A stretch of DNA of 64,000 bases, from assembly GCF_900188025.1 (NCBI RefSeq), contig NZ_FZNO01000010.1:62001-126000 (forward strand), in the 5' to 3' direction. Numbering within the stretch: position 1 is the first letter of the stretch; every line of letters begins with the position of its first letter. The notes beneath the pieces were generated by a model. That model did not search any database. It was not told where the DNA came from and saw nothing but the letters and a program-made list of their open reading frames with translations. Positions 57,818 through 64,000 of the stretch are shown piece after piece. The position numbers and the translations under genes were made by a program. This stretch comes from Blastococcus mobilis. GTDB lineage: Bacteria; Actinomycetota; Actinomycetes; Mycobacteriales; Geodermatophilaceae.

Positions 57818-58578
57818 TGGCCACGCTTCTCCAGCAGCTCGCGGAGCATGGCGGGCCGGTCGGTCATCAGCCCGTCGACCCCGAGGTCGAGCATCGCCGT
57901 GCTCTCCTCGACGGTGTCCACCGTCCAGACGTGGACCTGCAGTCCCCGTGCATGGGCGGCGGCCAGGAAGCGCTCGTCGACCAGGGCCCGGCCGCCCAGC
58001 TGGAGGGGAACCTGCGCGCAGCCCGCCTGGATCCGCACCAGACCGGCTGCGCGTGGCGAGTACGAGGAGAGCCGGAGTGCGGCGACACCCCGGGGCCCCA
58101 GGGACGTGCAGACCGACGGCCCGAACAGCCGCCGGGCCGCGGCGATGCGGGCGTCGGAGAACGAGGCCAGACAGATGCGGTCGGCGGCCTTCAGCCGGTG
58201 GACGGTCCGGACCAGCGGGGCGAGCACGCCGGCGGCCTTGATGTCGAGGTTGAAGCGGACATCGGGCCAGGCGCCGAGCAGGTCCTCCAGGGCGACGACG
58301 GGCTCGCGGCCACCGATCCGGGCGGCCGACACCTCCGACCAGGTCAGGCTATCGACCCGCCCGCTGCGGTCGGTCACCCGCTCCAGGGTCGGATCGTGGA
58401 AGGCGACGAGCACGCCGTCGGCGGTCACCTGGACATCGGTCTCCAGGTAGCGGTAGCCGAGGTCCACGCAGGCCTGGAAGGCCGGCATCGTGTTCTCGAG
58501 GTGCTCGATGGCGCCACCACGGTGCGCCATGGCCAACGGCGTAGGCCCGTCGAGGAAGGCGTAATGCGCGGCGGGCAC
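57802..58578 (-). CDS. Glycerophosphodiester phosphodiesterase (UgpQ/GlpQ type)
   Basis: This 258-residue cytoplasmic-type enzyme splits glycerophosphodiesters into glycerol 3-phosphate and an alcohol. AMAHRGGAIEHLENTMPAFQ holds the catalytic His, Arg and Glu. LETDVQVTADGVLVAFHDP has the second Glu, Asp and His, and VHVWTVDTVEESTAMLDLGV with GLMTDRP closes the TIM barrel. It starts with GTG 6 nt after TAGCGT on the reverse strand. It is followed by the PlsC remnant, so both relate to glycerolipids. Confidence 0.9.
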   Translation of the reverse strand: MPAAHYAFLDGPTPLAMAHRGGAIEHLENTMPAFQACVDLGYRYLETDVQVTADGVLVAFHDPTLERVTDRSGRVDSLTWSEVSAARIGGREPVVALEDLLGAWPDVRFNLDIKAAGVLAPLVRTVHRLKAADRICLASFSDARIAAARRLFGPSVCTSLGPRGVAALRLSSYSPRAAGLVRIQAGCAQVPLQLGGRALVDERFLAAAHARGLQVHVWTVDTVEESTAMLDLGVDGLMTDRPAMLRELLEKRGQWAPR

Positions 58579-58644
58579 GGTGCCACGCTAGTGGGGGCCG
58601 TCGAAGCCGTCGCGGGGTCCCGGTCGATTCCGGCTCGCCGGGGT

Positions 58645-59829
58645 TCACCTGCGCCGGACGGCGTCCGCCATGCGGTCCACGATGGCGGTCAGCAGCGGCC
58701 GAGGCGTGGCGAAGTTGAGCCGCACGTGCCCGGCTCCGGGCGCACCGCACTCCGGCCCGTCCACCATCGCGACGCCCGCCCGCTGGAGGAAGAACTCGCC
58801 GGCCGACGTCGACAGCCCCAGCTCCCGGCAGTCGAGCCAGGCCAGGTAGGTCCCCTCGGGCGAGGCCCAGCGGACGGTCGGCAGCCGCTCGGCGAGCAAT
58901 TCGCCCAGGAGTCGCCGGTTGCCCTCGAGGTAGGCCAGGACGCCGTCCAGCCAGGCCTCGCCGTCGTCGTAGGCGGCGGTGGCGGCCAGCACGCCGGGGG
59001 TGGACGCGCCGTGGGTGTAGAGCGCACCCACCCGCTCCCAGTGGGCGGCGTCCTCGGCATTGCTCAGGATCAGCTGGGCGGCCTTGAGGCCGGGCAGGTT
59101 CCACGCCTTCGACGCCGAGGTCGCGGTGACCGTGTGTCCGGCGGTCACGGGGGAGAGCGAGGCGTAGGGGCGGTGCACCGCGCCGGGATGGACCAGTGGC
59201 GCGTGGATCTCGTCGGAGAAGACCCGGGCACCGGCGGCGTCCACCACGTCGGCCAGGGTCACCTGCTCCTCGGCGGTGAACACGCGGCCGAGTGGGTTGT
59301 GCGGGTTGACGTGCACCAGCAACCGGCCGCCACGGGCGAAGGCGCGGGCGATCCCGTCGAGGTCGTAGCTCGGCCGGCCGTCGCGCTCGACCATCGGCAC
59401 CTCGATGAGCTCCCGGCCCAGCGCGCCGGGGACGGTCAGGAACGGCATGTAGGCCGGTGTGGGCAGGACGACCGGACTGCCCGGCGGCGTGAACCTCTCG
59501 ATGGCCACCTGCAGCCCCGCGACGACGTCGGCCAGTGGGGTGATCCACTGCGCCGGCACGGCCCAGCCGTACCGGCGCCCCTGCCAGTCGGCGCAGGCAC
59601 GCGCCATGTCGGCGGCGGCCTCCGTGGTGAGGTACCCGAGCCGACCGCGGTCGACCGCGTCGTGCAGCGCCGCGGTGACGGCGGGCGCCGTGCCGAAGTC
59701 CATCTCGGCCACGAAGGCTCCGATGGCCGGTCCGTAGCGCGTCCACTTGAGGCTCCCTGCCGCGCGCAGCGAGTCCTCGGAGAGGGCGTCGAAGCCCACG
59801 GGCGCGCCGCCGGGCACCGGACCGGTCAT
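58645..59829 (-). CDS. MalY/PatB-type PLP-dependent C-S lyase/aminotransferase
   Basis: This 394-residue fold type I PLP enzyme has the family marker WTRYGPAIGAFVAEMDF at the start, NPHNPLGRVFTAEE (Asn/Pro loop), VFSDEIHAPLVHPGAVHRPY (Asp and conserved HAP block), and the Schiff-base Lys in TSASKAWNLPGLKAAQ. PatB-like enzymes cleave cystathionine or cysteine conjugates; with mycothiol in the cell, cleavage of thiol conjugates is plausible. The start has a GAGAGGGGC ribosome site. Confidence 0.88.
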   Translation of the reverse strand: MTGPVPGGAPVGFDALSEDSLRAAGSLKWTRYGPAIGAFVAEMDFGTAPAVTAALHDAVDRGRLGYLTTEAAADMARACADWQGRRYGWAVPAQWITPLADVVAGLQVAIERFTPPGSPVVLPTPAYMPFLTVPGALGRELIEVPMVERDGRPSYDLDGIARAFARGGRLLVHVNPHNPLGRVFTAEEQVTLADVVDAAGARVFSDEIHAPLVHPGAVHRPYASLSPVTAGHTVTATSASKAWNLPGLKAAQLILSNAEDAAHWERVGALYTHGASTPGVLAATAAYDDGEAWLDGVLAYLEGNRRLLGELLAERLPTVRWASPEGTYLAWLDCRELGLSTSAGEFFLQRAGVAMVDGPECGAPGAGHVRLNFATPRPLLTAIVDRMADAVRRR

Positions 59830-59921
59830 GCCTACGCCCCTCTCGCCGTGGCCTCTTCCTCGTCGCGCGTCCGTGGCGTGTCCCCGGAAGCTGTCGCCCC
59901 GTGCGTCTACCGTGCGCAGAC

Positions 59922-60329
59922 GTGGCAGAACGACACGCAGCAGGCACCACCACGGAGCTTCCCGTGGCGCCGGTCCCCGATCGGGGGGGTGACGAGCAGC
60001 GGCGCTGCGGATGGTGCCGCCGGGTACTGCCGTCGCAGGGATCGGTCGGCCGGCCCCGGCTCTACTGCGGGCAGGCCTGCCGGCAGCGGGCCTACGAGCA
60101 GCGCTCCGCGACCGCCAAGGCGGGCTTGCCGGGGGACGTCGTCCTGGTCTCGCGCAACGAGCTGGACGGCCTGCAGGACCGGCTGTACCAGCTGCGCTGC
60201 GCTCTGGAGGACACGCAGACGCTGCTGACCGAGAAGCCGACCAAGGCCGAGTTGGAACGGCAGCTGGCCGAGCTGTTGCGCTCCACCGGCCGGCTGGACC
60301 GTCTCTGGGTCAGCGAGCGCGCCGGCTGA
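59922..60329 (+). CDS. Small zinc-finger-like conserved protein
   Basis: The 135-residue protein has an N-terminal zinc-knuckle-like part, RRCGWCRRVL and RPRLYCGQACRQRAYEQR (CxxC...CxxxC, about 35-65). A helical C-terminal half with RLYQLRCALEDTQTLLTEKP and ELERQLAELLRSTGRLDRL is probably coiled coil. This arrangement is seen in actinobacterial hypothetical proteins. GTG 59922 is preferred because TACCGT lies 8 nt upstream; GTG 59901 is possible. A nucleic-acid-binding role would fit but is not shown. Confidence 0.72.
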   Translation: MAERHAAGTTTELPVAPVPDRGGDEQRRCGWCRRVLPSQGSVGRPRLYCGQACRQRAYEQRSATAKAGLPGDVVLVSRNELDGLQDRLYQLRCALEDTQTLLTEKPTKAELERQLAELLRSTGRLDRLWVSERAG

Positions 60330-60334
60330 GTCGT

Positions 60335-60571
60335 TCAGTCCGGGTCCTGCTGGTCGTCGCCGTCGTCCTCGTCGTTGGGCTGCTGGTTGCTGTTGTCCGG
60401 CAGGTTGTCCTGCTCGTCGCTGCCCGGATCGTCGCCGCTGGTGTTCCCGCTGTCGTCGGTCGTCCCGTCGTTCTGGTTCTGGCCGGCCGCTCCGCAGGCG
60501 GTCATCGTGACGCCCCCTCCGAAGAGCGCCAGGGCGGTCAACAACGCGGCGAGCGGACGTCGGATCTGCAT
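60335..60571 (-). CDS. Small acidic lipoprotein
   Basis: This 78-residue protein starts with a basic n-region and a hydrophobic stretch (RRPLAALLTALALFGGGVTM), then a lipobox-like TACGAAG with Cys26. The mature part is a disordered Asp/Asn/Gln-rich tail (DDSGNTSGDDPGSDEQDN and similar). It is a candidate substrate for the lipoprotein pathway that includes Lnt. It converges with the zinc-finger-like gene, with 5 nt between stops. Confidence 0.72.
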   Translation of the reverse strand: MQIRRPLAALLTALALFGGGVTMTACGAAGQNQNDGTTDDSGNTSGDDPGSDEQDNLPDNSNQQPNDEDDGDDQQDPD

Positions 60572-60611
60572 GTCCCGACCCTACGAACACCCGGCCGTCG
60601 GCGCCCGTTGA

Positions 60612-60668
60612 GCCGCCCACATCACCCTTATTACGTCACCGTGACGCAATGAGGGTGATGTGGGCGGC
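60612..60668. repeat. Long near-perfect palindrome
   Basis: Two 28-nt arms (60612-60639 and 60641-60668) pair with two mismatches around one central base. The arms read GCCGCCCACATCACCC at the outside and CGTCAC at the centre. The centre CGTCAC-C-GTGACG recurs with a G centre at 61778-61790. It lies 40 nt upstream of the lipoprotein start on the other strand. Confidence 0.85.
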
Positions 60669-61029
60669 CGGGGAGAGCGCCTCCGCAAGGGGCTCCGGGA
60701 GGGCTGACTGGCGGCCCCACGCCGATCGGCACACCGTCAAGATCGTCCGGTCAACAAGATCAACTCATGGGGGAGTCGAGCACGAGCCGAGGAGCCGTCG
60801 ACGACGCCATGGGCGACAGCAACGGCAGACCCACCCGGGACGGGCTCGCCGACCGCGTCGAGCGGCGCAGGACGGTCGACGCCGGCGACGCCGGGACGGT
60901 GGCGGTTCGACGCGATGCCCGTCGCGCGGAACGATCGTCGGGCCGGTGGGCCGGACGCGAGTGATCACGGGTCCCGACGACCCCTTCTGGCCACCTCAGT
61001 GCATCGCCGATAATCGACATTATGTCAAC
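60669..61029. other. Intergenic stretch with one doubtful small frame
   Basis: This 361-nt gap has no recognised gene. A 65-codon forward frame (60767-60964, MGESSTSRGAVDDAMGDSNG) exists but has no ribosome site or family similarity. ATAAT-CGAC-ATTAT at 61010-61023 is a small AT-rich palindrome just downstream of the isochorismatase stop and may be a terminator or operator. Confidence 0.4.
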
Positions 61030-61605
61030 TCACCTGCATCTGGCGGCGGCTCGACCTGCGAACGTCACGTCCCTCGTCGCCGCGACTCCGGCAACGCGGC
61101 CGGGTGCCGACTGGTACCGCCAGTAGAGATTCGTGTGCGCGATGACCTCGCCCGGCGACGGCGCACCCCAGGCGCTCTGGTCCTCCGTCGTGTGCGCGTC
61201 GCCGACGAGCGTCACGTCGTAGCCACGAGCGAAGGCGCCGTGGATCGTGGACCGGATGCAGGCATCGGTCTGCGCGCCCGTCACGACCAGGTGTCCGATG
61301 CCGGCCCTGGCGAGCGTCTCCTCGAGGTCGGTCGCCTCGAAGGAGTCGCCGTACGTCTTGTGCACCAGCGGCTCCGACTCCTGGCGCGCCAGCTGCGGCA
61401 CGTACTCCCAGGCGTCGCTCCCCTTCTCCAGGCCGTCGTCGGAGTGCTGGACCCAGACGATCGGGATGCCCTCCTCGCGAGCCTTGTCGACGAGCGCGCT
61501 GATGTTGGCGATGACGGCGTCGCGCTGGTGCGCCTCCCCCACGACGCCCTTCTGGACGTCGATCACCATCAGTGCGATGTGGGGTCGATCTGACAGCGTG
61601 GTCAA
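61030..61605 (-). CDS. Isochorismatase-like cysteine hydrolase
   Basis: This 191-residue hydrolase is of the isochorismatase superfamily. IALMVIDVQKGVVGE carries the catalytic Asp, PLVHKTYGDSFEATDLEETL the Lys region, and HLVVTGAQTDACIRSTIHGA the nucleophile Cys in the TDACI motif. Relatives hydrolyse nicotinamide, N-carbamoyl amines or isochorismate; the exact substrate cannot be assigned. The start is TTG 61605 with GGAGATC upstream. The palindrome CGTCACGGTGACG lies about 170 nt ahead of the start. Confidence 0.88.
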   Translation of the reverse strand: MTTLSDRPHIALMVIDVQKGVVGEAHQRDAVIANISALVDKAREEGIPIVWVQHSDDGLEKGSDAWEYVPQLARQESEPLVHKTYGDSFEATDLEETLARAGIGHLVVTGAQTDACIRSTIHGAFARGYDVTLVGDAHTTEDQSAWGAPSPGEVIAHTNLYWRYQSAPGRVAGVAATRDVTFAGRAAARCR

Positions 61606-61861
61606 CGTGATCTCCTCTGCCGGCCGGACGAGCTCGCAGCGGTGACACTAGGTCCACCGACCGACAACCCGGCGCAGTTCGTGCCAGGGCTTCCCGGGCA
61701 GTCTCGGCCATCCGGCCCAACATCGTCACCGACCACATCGAACGGCCGCACGCGCGCCACGTACCACGTCGCCGTTTCGTCACGGTGACGCATCCCCCGC
61801 TTCCCGGCAGGGACGGCCGATCGGTGCGTGTCCGGGCGACAGCACGGGTAGCGGCACCCGC

Positions 61862-62056
61862 ATGACCGAGCAGCGTCCCGACCCCGGCGAGCGCAACGAG
61901 CCCGCGGGCACACCGTCACCCGGACCGGACAACCTGACGTCGAAGCCCGTGACGCCGGGATCGGAGGAGACGACCCGGCCGACGGCGGTGCCCGGCGCCT
62001 ACGAAGCCGACGAGGACGAGCAGCGGCGGGGCCGTGCGATGAAACCGGGCAACTGA
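61862..62056 (+). CDS. Small hydrophilic protein of unknown function
   Basis: The 64-residue protein is disordered and rich in Pro, Glu and Thr, beginning MTEQRPDPGERNEPAGTPSP and ending EDEQRRGRAMKPGN. Codon third positions are GC-rich, as in real genes of this organism. There is no clear ribosome site, and no relative is recognised. It lies between two reverse-strand genes. Confidence 0.5.
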   Translation: MTEQRPDPGERNEPAGTPSPGPDNLTSKPVTPGSEETTRPTAVPGAYEADEDEQRRGRAMKPGN

Positions 62057-62136
62057 GCGCCGACCGACGGCAACGGCGGCAGCGACGATCCGGCGCTCGA
62101 CGCCTGCGCAGCCCGGGCCCGCCGTCACGGCGCAGG

Positions 62137-62781
62137 TCAGCGGTTGGTGACGGCGACCCGTAGGCCCAGGCCCACGAGCACGCTCCCGCTGACCACCTCC
62201 AGCCGACACCGGATGCGCGGCCGGCGGAACCAGGCACCCGCCCGCGCCACCCCGGCGGCGAGCCCCAGGTACAGGACGGTCTCCACCGCGATCTGCAGCA
62301 GCCCCAGCAGCGCGGTCGTCGCGAAGACCGGGCCGCTCACCGGGACGAACTGGGGATAGAACGCGATCATGAAGACGGCGGCCTTCGGATTGGCCAGCTG
62401 GACCACGACGCCCTCACCGAACGCGCCCCACCAGTGGCGCCGTCCGGGCGGCGTCAGCTGCACCACGGCGGCTTCGGACTCCCGCCGCTGCAACCAGGCC
62501 GCGCGGAACGAGCGGAACCCCAGGTAGAGCAGGACAGCCGCGCCGACCACCCGGAGCACGAGGTAGGCGACCTCCGACGCGGCCACCAGCGCGGCGAATC
62601 CCGCGCCGGCGACCAGGGCCCAGACGTACAGTCCGAGCTCCAGCCCCAGCACCGTCGGCACCGCATCCCGTAGTCCGCGCATCGCGGCCCGCCGGAAGAT
62701 CAGTGCCATCGCCGGCCCGGGCGACGCCGAGATCAGCAACACCGCCAGCAGGAAGGCCGGTAACGAGGAGAGCACGTCCAC
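62137..62781 (-). CDS. LysE family amino acid exporter
   Basis: This 214-residue membrane protein is of the LysE/RhtB translocator family. The N terminus LPAFLLAVLLISASPGPAMA has the family SPGP motif. Six hydrophobic segments are visible, and VVVQLANPKAAVFMIAFYPQ carries the second conserved NPKA motif. It exports amino acids such as lysine, homoserine or threonine; the substrate is not determined by sequence. It is 12 kb away from the lysine catabolic genes, so no link is claimed. Confidence 0.88.
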   Translation of the reverse strand: MDVLSSLPAFLLAVLLISASPGPAMALIFRRAAMRGLRDAVPTVLGLELGLYVWALVAGAGFAALVAASEVAYLVLRVVGAAVLLYLGFRSFRAAWLQRRESEAAVVQLTPPGRRHWWGAFGEGVVVQLANPKAAVFMIAFYPQFVPVSGPVFATTALLGLLQIAVETVLYLGLAAGVARAGAWFRRPRIRCRLEVVSGSVLVGLGLRVAVTNR

Positions 62782-62799
62782 GCCCGGATGCTGGCACCC

Positions 62800-62960
62800 C
62801 CCTCCCGCCGTCGACCGGCTTCCTGCTCAGCCCCCAGCGTCGCGCGCCGGCGGGCCACGAACGCCTCGACGCCGTCGAGGTAGCAGGTCAGCGCGAACTC
62901 GAGCTCCGCCTCGAACCCGTCTGAGCCGATGTGACCGGCGGCCTGATCGACCGGTTCCGC
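62800..62960 (-). pseudogene. Fragment resembling the C terminus of a TetR-family regulator
   Basis: The reverse frame reads AAGHIGSDGFEAELEFALTC and then YLDGVEAFVARRRATLG, a typical last helix pair of TetR_C-type regulators. No N-terminal helix-turn-helix is present; the sequence to the right belongs to the ABM-type gene. The fragment is therefore probably a deletion remnant between LysE and its neighbour. Confidence 0.45.
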
Positions 62961-62977
62961 CGGACCGCTGAGCCAGG

Positions 62978-63574
62978 TCAGCGGTCGCGGAACCGCCGTC
63001 CCTGGAGCCACCAGTCCAGCCGGGCGGTGATCCAGGGCAGCAGCGCGTACGTCATGATCGGCGTCAGCGCGAGCGTCACCACCGCCACCCGCAGGGCGAC
63101 CGGAACGCCCTCCAGCAACCGGCCGAGGGTGACCGTCGCCAGCAGGTTGAGCGGGAAGAAGACCAGCCAGATCGTCGTCGCCTGCTTCCAGCGGGGCGGC
63201 GCCGGGCGGGCTGCCGGGCCGCTGACCCCCGCGGCGACCGGCGCGTCGAACCAGCCTTCGATCCCGGTGCGCCGCTCGGTCCGGGTGACCTCGGCCAGCC
63301 CCTGGCCCGACCGCAGCCACCACTGCCGCTCCGACGAGGAGTCCCACACCGCCAGCGACCGCTGATCGGCGAACCGGCACAGCATGTGCCACTCGTCGGC
63401 GTCGCCCCGCGGCCGGACCCAGCCGCCGCCGAGGAATCCCGGGAAGCTCTCGGCCATGCTCAGCCCGGCCCTGATCCAGGCGGTCATCTCCCGGGCGTGC
63501 GCCGGGTCGGCACGCCGGGTGAAGGACACCGTGACCGGAAGGTCGGCGGGGGTCACGGGGGCCGGCGCGCTCAT
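62978..63574 (-). CDS. ABM-domain protein with two C-terminal membrane segments
   Basis: This 198-residue protein combines an antibiotic biosynthesis monooxygenase-like N-terminal domain (VTVSFTRRADPAHAREMTAW, about 14-95) with two membrane helices. The helices are TIWLVFFPLNLLATVTLGRL (about 132) and ALRVAVVTLALTPIMTYALL (about 158). This architecture is known in bacterial membrane-bound ABM proteins of unknown function. ATG 63574 lies 6 nt after AATCCT. The TetR-like fragment starts right behind it. Confidence 0.8.
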   Translation of the reverse strand: MSAPAPVTPADLPVTVSFTRRADPAHAREMTAWIRAGLSMAESFPGFLGGGWVRPRGDADEWHMLCRFADQRSLAVWDSSSERQWWLRSGQGLAEVTRTERRTGIEGWFDAPVAAGVSGPAARPAPPRWKQATTIWLVFFPLNLLATVTLGRLLEGVPVALRVAVVTLALTPIMTYALLPWITARLDWWLQGRRFRDR

Positions 63575-63680
63575 GTCCCCAGGATTCCGGGTCCATTCCT
63601 CCGCGTCGCTCCTGGAGGGTGTGACGATCACCGCAGGAGCCTGCCGACACGCTCCTGCACCCCCCGGCGCCGGCAGGTCC

Positions 63681-64000
63681 GTGCGGTTGACTCGGCCGGT
63701 GGAGGTCCTCGGCCGGTTCTGGGTGCGCGTCACCGCCACCGTTCCGGAGCTCCCCCTCCCGGTCCTCCTGGCGACTGCTGCGGCGGCCGCCGCCCTGGTC
63801 CTCTCGCCGGCCCTCTGGCGGACGACCCGCCACGCGGTGACCATCGCCCACGAGGGGGCGCACGGCGTGGTCGCGCTGGCAGCAGGCCGCCGGCTGTCGG
63901 GCATCCGGCTGCACTCGGACACCTCGGGACTCACCGTCTCCGCCGGGAAGCCGACCGGTGTGGGCATGGTGCTCACCTGCGCGGCCGGCTACACCGGCCC
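63681..64000 (+). CDS. M50B-like membrane metallopeptidase, 3' end outside window
   Basis: This is the first 106 codons of a membrane protein. It has one hydrophobic segment (LPLPVLLATAAAAAALVLSP) and then TIAHEGAHGVVALAAGRRLS with the HExxH zinc motif (HEGAH). GLTVSAGKPTGVGMVLTCAA follows. This matches the M50B-like peptidases of actinobacteria. GTG 63681 or GTG 63699 may be the start. The rest lies beyond the window. Confidence 0.75.
   Translation, partial: MRLTRPVEVLGRFWVRVTATVPELPLPVLLATAAAAAALVLSPALWRTTRHAVTIAHEGAHGVVALAAGRRLSGIRLHSDTSGLTVSAGKPTGVGMVLTCAAGYTG

Overview
The window is a 64 kb chromosomal stretch of a very GC-rich actinomycete. It carries a complete Pup-proteasome system, a mycothiol synthesis gene (mshC), mycothiol-dependent-type enzymes, RbpA and PafBC. 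Codon use, the many GTG starts and the gene order fit an aerobic soil or rock actinomycete, most like the Geodermatophilaceae (Blastococcus, Geodermatophilus, Modestobacter). The family assignment is an inference. No rRNA, tRNA, IS element or CRISPR array was recognised.

Layout. 1-12.6 kb: end of an aldo/keto reductase, then uppP, a histidine phosphatase, DUF3090, an SCO1664-type kinase-like protein, mshC, a dNTPase, a PAC2 protein and metH. The order resembles the Rv2136c-Rv2130c region of M. tuberculosis. 12.6-16.1 kb: a c-di-AMP (ydaO-type) riboswitch in front of a secreted cell-wall protein, a HAD phosphatase, a DinB-like protein and a RecB-type nuclease. 16.2-31.5 kb: the proteasome and Tat region: trmI, arc/mpa, dop, pup, an endonuclease VII-type HNH gene, prcB, prcA, a small protein, pafA, pafB, pafC, tatA, tatC and a lipid kinase. 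31.6-39.4 kb: HelY-type helicase, a 5'-3' exonuclease, PepE-like peptidase, an Lrp regulator and a radical SAM protein interrupted by a mini-intein and preceded by a LexA box. 39.4-43.2 kb: a divergent recombinase-like protein, a YbdK-type ligase, PlsC and a GNAT. 43.2-50.2 kb: a lysine aminomutase pathway (kamA, kdd, amidohydrolase, kamD, kamE, kal). 50.8-64 kb: lnt-dpm-fxsA, rbpA, thymidine kinase-MFS, a PlsC remnant, a glycerophosphodiesterase, a MalY-type enzyme, small proteins, an isochorismatase-like hydrolase, LysE and the start of an M50-type peptidase.

How it fits together. Dop and PafA deamidate and ligate Pup, Arc unfolds pupylated proteins and PrcBA degrades them. PafBC is the DNA-damage activator linked to this locus, and a PafBC-type promoter motif is visible in front of arc. 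KamA, KamDE, Kdd and Kal cover several steps of lysine breakdown through 3,6-diaminohexanoate and 3,5-diaminohexanoate to an amino-acyl-CoA.

Most unusual points: the HNH gene between pup and prcB together with the AT-rich, recoded 3' end of pup; the intein sitting inside the Fe-S motif of an SOS-boxed radical SAM protein; several repeat families, one of which has replaced the core of a small conserved gene; an 18-bp minisatellite inside thymidine kinase; and a very regular TANNNT-to-start spacing that points to widespread leaderless transcription.
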